From Bacteroidales bacterium (GTDB lineage Bacteria > Bacteroidota > Bacteroidia > Bacteroidales > Muribaculaceae), in contig JAAVFL010000009.1 in NCBI GenBank assembly GCA_014800795.1, positions 1 through 64,000 of the forward strand: a stretch of DNA of 64,000 bases. The letters run 5' to 3'. Numbering within the stretch: the stretch's first letter is position 1; each line of letters opens with the position of its first letter. Below the pieces are notes generated by a model. That model did no database searches. It worked only from the letters and a program-made list of their open reading frames with translations, and was not told the DNA's origin. The position numbers and the translations under genes are program-made. Below, in pieces: positions 47,551 to 56,206 of this stretch.

Positions 47551-49482
47551 ATGAATATCAGACGCTTATTAAATCCGATCATCACATTGGCGGCAATGAC
47601 TGTCATTCTATGCAGCTGCCAGAAGAAAGAAGCATCTCTCCAGATGCTCAGCCGCGACTTCACATTCTCGGAAAACTGCAAACCGATTGATTTACCCTAC
47701 GGACAGTGGCCTATGACGTTCGGGGACACCACCGCAAAGAGTTTCAGCCTGAGATTCAGAACACCACTCCCTCTTCCCATGAATGAGAAACTAGTGGATA
47801 TCGAAGATATCGTTATGGTCGAGACCTATCCCGCCAACAGCGCCGGAGATCAGCTTATAAACGCCACACTGTTTCTGACAGATTCCATAACCGGCGACAC
47901 ACCGCGCCGGCGTGCTATCACACTCAGCGTTCCGGTAAGCGAACTCACACCCGACATCTCCCACGACGTCGTGGTCAACTATACGGGCAAAGATGTGTCA
48001 CTCTACATCGACGGACATCTCTACGACAGCGACTTCCCTATCGGTACGCCGGCCACAGGCAAACATCTTGCAAAGATTGCAGCAAACAGAATGAACGTGC
48101 AGTTTTACACCCCCGCCCTTACGCCGGTACGTGATGAATCGTTCACCTCCGATATTCCACAGTACTGGACACCCCCCTACGGCAATGCATGGGTCGGCGA
48201 CGTTGTAGCCTGCTATTTCAACGGGCGTTATCATATCTTCTACCTCTTCGACCGCCGGGGTCACAAAAGCAAATTCGGCAACGGAGGCCACTATTTCGAA
48301 CACCTCTCTACCCCCGATCTCATTAACTGGACCGAACATGAAGCGGCAGTCCCTATCGACAAGCAGTGGGAAACCCTCGGAACGGGCACACCCTTCGTCC
48401 ATAACGGCGAACTATGTCTGAGCTACGGGCTTCATACCACACGTCTGTTCCCTTACGAACGCACGACACTCCCCAACATGAAGGCCGACTACGACAGTCT
48501 CGGATACACCCGATCGCTAAGCTATGACACAATCTCAGGGCTGATTCCTGCCGGATCGACCTATGCAGTAAGCCACGACGGAGGAATCACTTTCGAGAAA
48601 TCACACAAGCTTTTCCATTATTGCGAAAATCCGAGCATATACGTTGACTCACTGGGTAACCTTATGATGCTCGCCAATTACGGCGCGCGCGGAACATGGC
48701 AGAGCGATTCGCTCAACGGAGGCTGGCACAGCATTGACGCGGACTTCCCTCCCGGCGGCGACTGTACGTTCCCCTTCCGCATCGGTAACCACGACTATGT
48801 TATCGGAGGATTCTCAGGCATGTGGTCGAAACCGGCCGGAACACCCGTCACCGAATTCCGCGATATTGTAAAAGATGGGAAAGACTGCTATAACGGTCTG
48901 TCAGTCCCTGCAGTGACAACTCTCCCCGACGGACGCACCATTATGTCAGGCTGGATCAAGATGCAGAACTGGGGAGGCGCCCTGGCCACACATGAGATCA
49001 TTGCCGATGGCAACGAAGGAACTCTCGGAAGCCGATGGATCGAAGAACTGATACCTCACCTTCCGGAAGTAACCCTCTCTCCATCGGCTGTGGAAGCTAC
49101 TCCGGCCTCATTCATCTGTGAATTCACCCTCACTCCTGCTGAAGCCGGTAAGGGTACCGCGACCATAAACTTCGGCGAAGGAGCGCTGTGGACACTCGAC
49201 CTCAACAGCGACCGCGCATGGTTCGCATCGTCGGCCGACGACAAACCGCGGACACTCGGTGAAGGGGGCGACCTGTCGGGAGCCCGCAACTACGCTATCC
49301 CCGCCCGTGTAGCCGCAAATAAGAACATTCCGGTGAGACTGCTCGTGTACAGCCGCCCAAAATTCAAAGGTTCCATTATCGACGTTGAGATCGACGGGCG
49401 CCGCACGATGCTTTCATTCCGTCCTGATCTCACCGTAAACGAAATCTCCTTCCGTGACGAAGGCATTTCGTTAGGCCATTGA
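47551..49482 (+). CDS. GH32-like beta-propeller lipoprotein
   Basis: 643 residues. Lipobox LCSC at Cys23. N-terminal beta-sandwich/LamG-like part (about 30-200, SFSLRFRTPLPLPMNEKLVD, VSLYIDGHLYDSDF), then a five-bladed propeller resembling GH32/GH43 (GNAWVGDVVACYFNGRYHIF, HYFEHLSTPDLINWTEHEAA, GTGTPFVHNGELCLSYG) and a C-terminal sandwich. The canonical WMNDPNG, RDP and ECP motifs of GH32 are absent or replaced, so the catalytic call is uncertain. Probably surface- or periplasm-anchored and glycan-related. Confidence 0.75.
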   Translation: MNIRRLLNPIITLAAMTVILCSCQKKEASLQMLSRDFTFSENCKPIDLPYGQWPMTFGDTTAKSFSLRFRTPLPLPMNEKLVDIEDIVMVETYPANSAGDQLINATLFLTDSITGDTPRRRAITLSVPVSELTPDISHDVVVNYTGKDVSLYIDGHLYDSDFPIGTPATGKHLAKIAANRMNVQFYTPALTPVRDESFTSDIPQYWTPPYGNAWVGDVVACYFNGRYHIFYLFDRRGHKSKFGNGGHYFEHLSTPDLINWTEHEAAVPIDKQWETLGTGTPFVHNGELCLSYGLHTTRLFPYERTTLPNMKADYDSLGYTRSLSYDTISGLIPAGSTYAVSHDGGITFEKSHKLFHYCENPSIYVDSLGNLMMLANYGARGTWQSDSLNGGWHSIDADFPPGGDCTFPFRIGNHDYVIGGFSGMWSKPAGTPVTEFRDIVKDGKDCYNGLSVPAVTTLPDGRTIMSGWIKMQNWGGALATHEIIADGNEGTLGSRWIEELIPHLPEVTLSPSAVEATPASFICEFTLTPAEAGKGTATINFGEGALWTLDLNSDRAWFASSADDKPRTLGEGGDLSGARNYAIPARVAANKNIPVRLLVYSRPKFKGSIIDVEIDGRRTMLSFRPDLTVNEISFRDEGISLGH

Positions 49483-49550
49483 CACCGGAAAAACGACGAA
49501 TCGACCGCAAACGTTAAATGCGACGGGGGGAATATTGCATCACGAAAGAA

Positions 49551-49576
49551 TAATTTACCAAAATATGGTTAAATTA
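49551..49576 (+). terminator. AT-rich hairpin after the GH32-like gene
   Basis: taatttacca (49551-49560) and tggttaaatta (49566-49576) pair with one bulge around aaata. It lacks a long T-run and could be an operator or weak terminator instead. Confidence 0.35.
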
Positions 49577-49618
49577 CAACTCTTTCGCAGACATTAACTA
49601 AGATACACTTTCAAAAAA

Positions 49619-49649
49619 TTGCGCAATCGGATCAAATGCGATAATTTTG
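49619..49649 (+). promoter_or_regulatory. Orphan consensus promoter
   Basis: TTG (49619-49621), 20-nt spacer, TAATTTTG (49642-49649). No gene on the plus strand follows before the terminator at 49774; the next gene (49818-50753) is on the other strand. It is flanked by an 11-nt inverted repeat, ttaactaagat (49594-49604) and atcttagttaa (49711-49721). Confidence 0.7.
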
Positions 49650-49655
49650 CATCGA

Positions 49656-49814
49656 CAAAAAAACATCATTCACTGCAAATCGATTGTGAACCCGATGTCA
49701 AGTCGTTCCAATCTTAGTTAACTTCCCTTCCATAATTTTTCTCATCATCTCTCTCCCGCAATCCTTTTCAACAAGGGCTGCCCTGCCGCGAATGGCAGGG
49801 CAGCCCTGATTTTT
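49656..49814 (+). ncRNA. Putative small RNA gene of about 160 nt
   Basis: Starts after the orphan promoter and ends at a strong terminator. A 5' stem-loop is formed by acatc/gatgt (49663-49667, 49694-49698) and ttcac/gtgaa (49669-49673, 49686-49690). A CU-rich unpaired middle (49722-49758) could be an antisense seed. The 3' end is the terminator stem. No start codon with a useful frame is seen. It could be a trans-acting sRNA; 6S RNA is less likely, since the two ends do not pair into a rod. Confidence 0.5.
49774..49814 (+). terminator. Strong intrinsic terminator
   Basis: Perfect 14-bp stem agggctgccctgcc (49774-49787) with its complement (49794-49807), 6-nt loop, followed by gatttttc. Ends the putative sRNA; on the minus strand it also lies just after the EamA stop. 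Confidence 0.9.
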
Positions 49815-49817
49815 CAC

Positions 49818-50753
49818 TCAGATATGCTGATTGCGTTTCCTTCGTGGCCACATCCTGCGCAATCTCAGCAGCTGCTTCTCGACGGTAGATGACGCAATCA
49901 CCATGATCACAGCCACAATTATGAGCAACAGGCCGGAAAAAATGCGGGGAGTGAACGGTTCACCGAAAACCGTAACTCCGAAAAATACCGCCGTAACCGG
50001 TTCAAGCGCCCCCAGGATTGCCGTAGGAGTAGAGCCTATATACTGAATAGCACGTGTGGTACACAAAAGAGACACGGCGGTTGGGAATACCGCCAGAGCC
50101 ACTAAGTTTATCCAGAGCCATCCCGAATCGGGCAGATTAAGGCCACCGTTGAAAGGCGCATAAACAGCAAACAACATCCATCCGAAAAGCAATACGTAGA
50201 AAGTCACCTTCACGGTAGGCATTCCGTTAAGAGCCGAACGGCTCACAAACACAAGATAAACCGCATAGGAGAGCGCCGACGCGAATACCATTACAGTACC
50301 GGCGACACTCAGCGTCGCTCCGCCGTCACCCTGATACAGCATCGCGATTCCTGCGAGAGCCATAACGATACTCGCCACAGTGACCCAGCCTGTTTTCTCA
50401 TGAAACACACATCCCATGAGAACCGCAACCATTATCGGATACACGAACAGCAGGCTCGAAGCTATTCCGGCATCCATATAATTGTAGCTCAGGAACAGCC
50501 ATAGCGACGACAGAGCCATCAGCAGCCCCATTCCGGCCAGAAGAACCCCGCTTTTCAACGATACGCCGAAATCGCGTCCGCGCCATTTTATCATTATACC
50601 GATAATCGGTACAGCAAGCAGATAACGGAAAAACAATACCGATACGGCATCCATGCCCCCTCCGTAAAGAGGCAGTGCGAACAGAGGATTCATACCGTAT
50701 GTGGCGGCAGCCACAGCTCCCAGAAGATAACCTTTGAATTTACCTTTAGCCAT
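49818..50753 (-). CDS. EamA/DMT family permease
   Basis: 311 residues with ten hydrophobic helices in two EamA repeats (for example GVLLAGMGLLMALSSLWLFL, GIASSLLFVYPIMVAVLMGC; second repeat from FVSRSALNGMPTVKVTFYVL on, with GSTPTAILGALEPVTAVFFG). A basic tail ends RRMWPRRKRNQHI. The DMT superfamily exports or imports small metabolites; the substrate cannot be read from sequence. Monocistronic, divergent from hflX. Confidence 0.9.
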   Translation of the reverse strand: MAKGKFKGYLLGAVAAATYGMNPLFALPLYGGGMDAVSVLFFRYLLAVPIIGIMIKWRGRDFGVSLKSGVLLAGMGLLMALSSLWLFLSYNYMDAGIASSLLFVYPIMVAVLMGCVFHEKTGWVTVASIVMALAGIAMLYQGDGGATLSVAGTVMVFASALSYAVYLVFVSRSALNGMPTVKVTFYVLLFGWMLFAVYAPFNGGLNLPDSGWLWINLVALAVFPTAVSLLCTTRAIQYIGSTPTAILGALEPVTAVFFGVTVFGEPFTPRIFSGLLLIIVAVIMVIASSTVEKQLLRLRRMWPRRKRNQHI

Positions 50754-50772
50754 TTTTCAGTTTTTGAGGATG

Positions 50773-50780
50773 CAAAATTA
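50773..50780 (-). promoter_or_regulatory. -7 box of the EamA gene
   Basis: Minus strand TAATTTTG, 20 nt before the start of the EamA gene. Confidence 0.5.
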
Positions 50781-50812
50781 CGAAAACAAAAACACGATTC
50801 AGCGGTTTTTCT

Positions 50813-50820
50813 TATCTTTG
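50813..50820 (+). promoter_or_regulatory. -7 box of the hflX promoter
   Basis: TATCTTTG, matching TAnnTTTG, 79 nt before the hflX ATG. The leader then contains a C/G-rich stretch. Confidence 0.5.
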
Positions 50821-50898
50821 TGAGATAAAACATGAGCCCCGGTTGTTATTACTGTCGGGGAGAACGGGGAAATTAACAACCAACCGATTCAGAAAGAT

Positions 50899-52152
50899 AT
50901 GAAAGACTTAATCATAAGCAAAGAAACCACCGAACGTGCTATCCTCGTCGGGCTAATCACCCAGCGGCAGAGCGAGACGAAGGTGGCGGAATACCTCGGC
51001 GAACTTGAATTTCTCGCCGACACCGCCGGCGCCAACGTGGTGTGCCGGTTCACCCAGAAACTCGACTATCCCAACTCACGCACATTCGTCGGACAGGGCA
51101 AACTCGCGGAAATAAGGGAATATGTTGAGAAAAATGAAATCGGAATGGTGATTTTCGACGACGACCTCTCTACCAAACAGATCGCCAACATAGAGAAAGA
51201 ACTTCAGGTAAAGGTACTTGACCGTTCGAGCCTGATTCTCGATATTTTTGCAAAACGCGCGCAGACAGCCACCGCAAAAACCCAGGTGGAACTTGCTCAG
51301 TACCAATATCTGCTCCCCCGGCTGACCCGCCTGTGGACCCACCTCGAACGTCAGCGGGGCGGTATCGGCATGCGAGGCCCCGGTGAGACACAGATCGAGA
51401 CCGACCGCCGTATAATCCTCCGGCGCATATCGTTGCTGAAAGAGGAACTCCGCAACATCGACCGTCAGAAAACCCTTCAGCGCAAAAACCGCGGCGCTCT
51501 GACACGTGTAGCACTCGTAGGTTACACCAATGTGGGAAAATCCACCCTCATGAATCTGTTGAGCAAGAGCGATGTTTTCGCCGAAAACAAGCTGTTCGCC
51601 ACCCTCGACACCACAGTGCGGAAAGTTACCATCGAGAACCTGCCCTTTCTGCTGACCGATACGGTAGGATTCATCCGCAAACTGCCTACCCATCTGGTGG
51701 AATCGTTCAAATCCACACTCGATGAGGTACGTGACGCCGACCTGCTGGTACACGTTGTCGACATAAGCCATCCCCAGTTCGAGGAACAGATAGAAGTTGT
51801 CAACAAGACCCTCGCTGAAGTATGCGGCTCAGCCGACAAACCGATGATAATGGTTTTCAATAAAATCGACGCATACAACCACATCCCCAAAGATGAAGAC
51901 GACCTGACACCACGCACTGCACGCAACATACCTCTCGATGAGCTTAAAGCTACATGGATGAATCGACTTGATCCGGGCAACTGCGTGTTCGTATCGGCAA
52001 AAAAAGGCACTAACATCGACGAACTGAAACAGATGCTCTACGATAAAGCCAAGGAGATACACACCCAGAGGTTCCCATACAACGACTTCCTATACCAGAA
52101 ATATGACGAGGACCAATCAGACCTTGCCGACGGCACAGACACTGCAGACTGA
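50899..52152 (+). CDS. hflX: GTPase HflX
   Basis: 417 residues. Ribosome-splitting GTPase acting on stalled or hibernating 70S. N-terminal HflX domain with FVGQGKLAEIREYVEKNEIG and FDDDLSTKQIANIEKEL, coiled GIGMRGPGETQIETDRRIIL linker, and a G domain: G1 VGYTNVGKSTLMNLL, switch II LTDTVGFIRKLPTHLVESFK, G4 FNKID, G5 FVSAKKG. C-terminal extension of about 40 residues. Followed at 11 nt by dgt. Confidence 0.95.
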   Translation: MKDLIISKETTERAILVGLITQRQSETKVAEYLGELEFLADTAGANVVCRFTQKLDYPNSRTFVGQGKLAEIREYVEKNEIGMVIFDDDLSTKQIANIEKELQVKVLDRSSLILDIFAKRAQTATAKTQVELAQYQYLLPRLTRLWTHLERQRGGIGMRGPGETQIETDRRIILRRISLLKEELRNIDRQKTLQRKNRGALTRVALVGYTNVGKSTLMNLLSKSDVFAENKLFATLDTTVRKVTIENLPFLLTDTVGFIRKLPTHLVESFKSTLDEVRDADLLVHVVDISHPQFEEQIEVVNKTLAEVCGSADKPMIMVFNKIDAYNHIPKDEDDLTPRTARNIPLDELKATWMNRLDPGNCVFVSAKKGTNIDELKQMLYDKAKEIHTQRFPYNDFLYQKYDEDQSDLADGTDTAD

Positions 52153-52162
52153 TGCTTCACGC

Positions 52163-53503
52163 ATGCAGTGGAGCCGTCTCATATGCGACAAACGCTTCGG
52201 AATGGAGGACTACCATTCGCCGAATCCCGCCGGAGGCACCCGCTCCGATTTTCAGCGCGACTTCGACCGTCTGGTATTCTCCTCCCCCTTCCGCCGTCTT
52301 CAGAACAAGACACAGGTATTTCCCTTACCGGGTAGTATCTTCGTTCACAACCGACTTACCCACAGCATGGAGGTGGCGTCCGTAGGGCGCTCGATGGCCA
52401 ACGAGATCGCCCGCGCCATACAGCCCCGATACGAAGGTTCGCCCGACGAAAAGGCTCTCGACTCGATTGGCGAGATAGTGGCGGCGGCATGTCTCGCCCA
52501 CGACCTCGGCAATCCCCCGTTCGGACACTCGGGCGAAAAAGCAATATCAACATTCTTCTCGGAAGGCGCCGGAGCGGATCTGCAACATGAACTCACTCCG
52601 GAGCAGTGGGCCGATCTGGTTCATTTCGAAGGGAATGCCAACGCCTTGCGTCTGCTTACACATCAGTTTCACGGACGCCGGCGCGGAGGGTTCGCCATGA
52701 CCTACTCCATGCTCGCCTCTATTGTGAAATATCCATTCAGTTCAACCCTCGCAGGGAAACGCAATAAATTCGGATTCTTCACCTCGGAACACGATACCTT
52801 CCGTCTCATAGCACGCGAACTCGGACTTATATGCCGCGAGGACAGCGAAGGACGCCTCTGTTATGCCCGTCACCCGCTTGTCTATATCGTTGAGGCCGCC
52901 GACGATATCTGCTATGAAGTGATGGACATTGAGGACGCCCACAAACTGAAAATCCTATCTACCGATGAAGTGAAACATCTGTTCCTCGGATTTTTCGATC
53001 CCGAGCGCCAGCGCCGCTGTCACACAGTGATGGAGCGCATCACAGACCCTAACGAACAGATTGCCTATCTGCGTTCGGGAGTGATCGGGATCCTCGTTCA
53101 GCGCTGCGCAGAGGCATTCGTGGCGCATGAAGATCAGATCATGTGCGGCAACTTTAACTTCCACCTGCTCGATATTGTTCCGGAAAGGGAACGGGAGGCC
53201 TACAGCCGCTGCAACGATGTGTCCTGGGATAAGATATACCGCTCCTCCGACGTGGTAAATGTGGAACTTGCCGGTAACCGCATCATAACCTTCCTTCTCG
53301 AAAAGCTGATCGATGCAGTGCGCCATCCGCAACTCAACTATTCGAGGCTACTGCTGTCGCAGGTGCCACAGCAATACGATGTACGCGGTCCCGGACTTTT
53401 CCAGAAAATTCAGTCGGTACTCGACCACGTATCTGCGATGACCGACGTTTATGCGCTCGATCTTTTCCGCAAACTCAACGGACTGTCGCTGCCGGCTGTC
53501 TGA
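52163..53503 (+). CDS. dgt: Deoxyguanosinetriphosphate triphosphohydrolase
   Basis: 446 residues from the ATG at 52163 (MQWSRLICDKRFGMEDYHSP), which matches the usual N-terminus; a frame beginning at 52103 would overlap hflX by 50 nt with unconserved residues. HD-domain metal site: FVHNRLTHSMEVASVGRSMA (first His), CLAHDLGNPPFGHSGE (HD) and the later VEAADDICYEVMDIEDAHK. It hydrolyses dGTP to deoxyguanosine and triphosphate. Likely translated after hflX from one mRNA. Confidence 0.93.
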   Translation: MQWSRLICDKRFGMEDYHSPNPAGGTRSDFQRDFDRLVFSSPFRRLQNKTQVFPLPGSIFVHNRLTHSMEVASVGRSMANEIARAIQPRYEGSPDEKALDSIGEIVAAACLAHDLGNPPFGHSGEKAISTFFSEGAGADLQHELTPEQWADLVHFEGNANALRLLTHQFHGRRRGGFAMTYSMLASIVKYPFSSTLAGKRNKFGFFTSEHDTFRLIARELGLICREDSEGRLCYARHPLVYIVEAADDICYEVMDIEDAHKLKILSTDEVKHLFLGFFDPERQRRCHTVMERITDPNEQIAYLRSGVIGILVQRCAEAFVAHEDQIMCGNFNFHLLDIVPEREREAYSRCNDVSWDKIYRSSDVVNVELAGNRIITFLLEKLIDAVRHPQLNYSRLLLSQVPQQYDVRGPGLFQKIQSVLDHVSAMTDVYALDLFRKLNGLSLPAV

Positions 53504-53584
53504 GGCTATCCGAAATCAGTAATTGTCTGTCAGTCGCTTTCATACCTTTACCATCCTTCACCACCTTAACCCCTTTTCCCGCAA

Positions 53585-54826
53585 ATGAAGCGCATACTTA
53601 TATATCTTATTTCGTTGATCTCACTCTCGGCATGGAGTATCACCCCGAAAGAGGTGGAGAATGTGCATATCGCAGACCGCACCCGTTATGTGACCGATCA
53701 GGCAAAAGTAATGTCGGACGCCGCCCGCCGGCAAGCGGACGCGCTGCTGGCCGATATGTGGAACCGGTCGTCAGCCGAACCGGTTGTCGTCATTGTCCCC
53801 GACCTTTCAGGTGCGGATATCGACGATTACGCTACCGAACTGTTCTCGCTATGGGGTATCGGTAAGAAAGACAAGGACAACGGAGTGCTGGTGCTGATAT
53901 CCGTAGGCGACCGGCGTGCCGCCATTCGCACAGGATACGGTGCCGAAGGAGTGCTTCCCGATGTTATAGCCTCACGCATCATACGCAACGATATGGCTCC
54001 ACGCTTCCGCGAAGGAGATTACGAAGGGGGCGTTATAGCGGCCCTGAACACTATACATACCGCCCTTACCGACGATGAGGCACGCGAATATCTTATGTCG
54101 GAATATGCCAACGATGCCGGCAGTGAAGATATAAACGGCGACGCGCTGTTCACCACCTACATTTCGCTGTCAGCGCTTATAGGCATAGCATTTCTGATAT
54201 GGGTCATTGTGACCTCTGTGCGCACCCGACGCCAGCCTACGGCAAATCGCTTCAAATCTTTCCAACAGCTTCAGCTTCCTGCGGCAGTAGCCTCGTTCAT
54301 AACCCTCGGATGTTGTGTGCCTGCATTTCTGCTGTTGATCTTCCTGATGCGCCGCACAAGGCTGCACAAACGGCTATGCCCCAGCTGCGGAACCCGCATG
54401 GAGCGTGTCGATGAGGTTAACGACAACCGCTACCTTACCCCGGCCCAGGATGCCGAGGAACAGCTCGATTCCGTAGACTACGACGTATGGCTCTGCCCTG
54501 CCTGCGGCGAGACTGATATCATACCCTACGTGAACCCGAAGAAAAACTATGAAGTATGCGACCGCTGCGGAGCGCGTGCGAGCGTATGCACCGGCCACCG
54601 CGTGCTTGTTCGCCCCACCACCGTCCACGAAGGACGCGGCGTAACCACCTACCGTTGCCTCCACTGCGGCAACAATACCCAGAAACCCTACACTATCCCC
54701 AAAGTAATAGCTACCCCCGTGATAATCGGCGGAGGTGGAGGCGGGGGATTCGGAGGAGGCGGATTCTCCGGCGGCTCGTTCGGCGGAGGTATGACCGGCG
54801 GAGGAGGTGCCTCCGGAGGCTGGTAA
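53585..54826 (+). CDS. TPM-domain membrane protein with zinc ribbons and Gly-rich tail
   Basis: 413 residues. Signal peptide of about 18 residues. TPM (DUF477) domain about 35-160 (VTDQAKVMSDAARRQADALL, VVVIVPDLSGADIDDYATEL, GIGKKDKDNGVLVLISVGDR, TGYGAEGVLPDVIASRII). Two membrane helices near 198-220 and 238-258. Then four CxxC pairs (CPSCG, CPACG, CDRCG, CLHCG), consistent with zinc ribbons, and a terminal stretch of Gly/Ser/Phe. TPM proteins occur in envelope and photosystem repair contexts; the role here is unknown. Confidence 0.82.
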   Translation: MKRILIYLISLISLSAWSITPKEVENVHIADRTRYVTDQAKVMSDAARRQADALLADMWNRSSAEPVVVIVPDLSGADIDDYATELFSLWGIGKKDKDNGVLVLISVGDRRAAIRTGYGAEGVLPDVIASRIIRNDMAPRFREGDYEGGVIAALNTIHTALTDDEAREYLMSEYANDAGSEDINGDALFTTYISLSALIGIAFLIWVIVTSVRTRRQPTANRFKSFQQLQLPAAVASFITLGCCVPAFLLLIFLMRRTRLHKRLCPSCGTRMERVDEVNDNRYLTPAQDAEEQLDSVDYDVWLCPACGETDIIPYVNPKKNYEVCDRCGARASVCTGHRVLVRPTTVHEGRGVTTYRCLHCGNNTQKPYTIPKVIATPVIIGGGGGGGFGGGGFSGGSFGGGMTGGGGASGGW

Positions 54827-54889
54827 TCAAGCCCTCTGTTCTGCAATCGAGATATAAAAGCTTAGTTAACAACACAACCCTATGCGGTC

Positions 54890-56206
54890 TCAGAGCCGGG
54901 CGGTAGCTTTCAGATAGGCTACGAGATAGATGCGGTATTGGGCACGCGCCTCGATCAGGTTTGCAGAAGCCTGCTGCCACTGAGCCTGCGCATCGAGCAG
55001 ATCGGTCAGCGGACATACACGCTCGCGGTGTCGCTCGGTAGTGACGCGGAGGTTTTCAGCAGCCTGCTCAAGAGCGAGTGTCGCAGAGGATATCATACTG
55101 AAGCCGTCCTCCACATTAATTTCGGCCTGACGGGTTTCGAGATTAAGCAGACGGCTGTTGCGCTCAAGTTCCAGACGGGCGTTCTCCACCTCAAGTTTAG
55201 CTTTCTGCACCTTGCGGACTCCCTCGCCCCAGTGGAACAGCGGCACTTTCACTGCTATCATAGCCATTCCCAGTTTATCATTGAAACTTTGACTGTAAGG
55301 CACATACATTTCCGGAGCCACCTCAACCACAGTATTCAGCTTAATGTTCCCATACCAATTGTAGCCTACGCTTAACCCTACGGTAGGCAGGAAATCGCCA
55401 CGTGTAAGTTTCACCATCTGACGTTTAGCCTCTACCTGCTCTTCGAGAAGCCGCAGTTCCGGACGGTCAGCCGGAGTGGCATCGAGAACATCCGCAGGCG
55501 ACGGCGCTCCGGAAGCATCGCTGTCGAGCGGTATAATCTCCGTATCATAATCCACCCCTATGGCCTCGCAGAGCGCCATGCGGCACAGGTTGGCCCCGTT
55601 GGCTACCTTCTGTCGCTGATACACAATCTCGCTCCTGCGCGCTTCGACACGCAGAAGGTCGTTGCGCACTGTCATACCGACCTCGACAGCGAGTTCCGTA
55701 TGGCTCATCAGGGTATCCATAAGATTCATGTAGCTCTCCATCAGAGCCACCTTTCCGAGCACAGACACATAGTTCCAGTAGGCGGTCTCAACGTCAGCAA
55801 CAACATCGAGGCGCGTCATGCGCTGCTGTTCGGCAGCCACCCGCTCCCCTATTTTCGCAAGGGAGCGTCCGGCGGTTATCTTCCCTCCGGTATATACAGG
55901 CTGAGTGAGTTGAAATCCGGCGACATACATGCCATGCATCTGAAGGGTAGCTCCCATCATATCCATATCCTGAAACATATATGTTCCCGTTGCCATCGCA
56001 TCTATTTTGGGGAGATAGTTGGTGGTGGCGGCTTTTGTCTCGAGACTCGCTATCCTGCGGCTGTTTTCGGCACCACGCATCTGTTCACTCGCCTTAAGGG
56101 CCATCTCACGACACTGACTCACATCGAGCCTGAGTGGTTCGGCAGCGTATGATGCAAGAGATGCCGCCACCGTAAGGCAAAGTGCTATTATATATCTGAT
56201 TCTCAT
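54890..56206 (-). CDS. Outer-membrane efflux protein (TolC/OEP family)
   Basis: 438 residues. Signal peptide (1-21, ending SLASYA). Two OEP repeats of helices and strands: LDVSQCREMALKASEQMRGA, LGKVALMESYMNLMDTLMSH, RVEARRSEIVYQRQKVANGA; second repeat from QMVKLTRGDFLPTVGLSVGY. It is the exit duct of the RND pump encoded upstream; its start overlaps the pump stop by 4 nt. Confidence 0.92.
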   Translation of the reverse strand: MRIRYIIALCLTVAASLASYAAEPLRLDVSQCREMALKASEQMRGAENSRRIASLETKAATTNYLPKIDAMATGTYMFQDMDMMGATLQMHGMYVAGFQLTQPVYTGGKITAGRSLAKIGERVAAEQQRMTRLDVVADVETAYWNYVSVLGKVALMESYMNLMDTLMSHTELAVEVGMTVRNDLLRVEARRSEIVYQRQKVANGANLCRMALCEAIGVDYDTEIIPLDSDASGAPSPADVLDATPADRPELRLLEEQVEAKRQMVKLTRGDFLPTVGLSVGYNWYGNIKLNTVVEVAPEMYVPYSQSFNDKLGMAMIAVKVPLFHWGEGVRKVQKAKLEVENARLELERNSRLLNLETRQAEINVEDGFSMISSATLALEQAAENLRVTTERHRERVCPLTDLLDAQAQWQQASANLIEARAQYRIYLVAYLKATARL

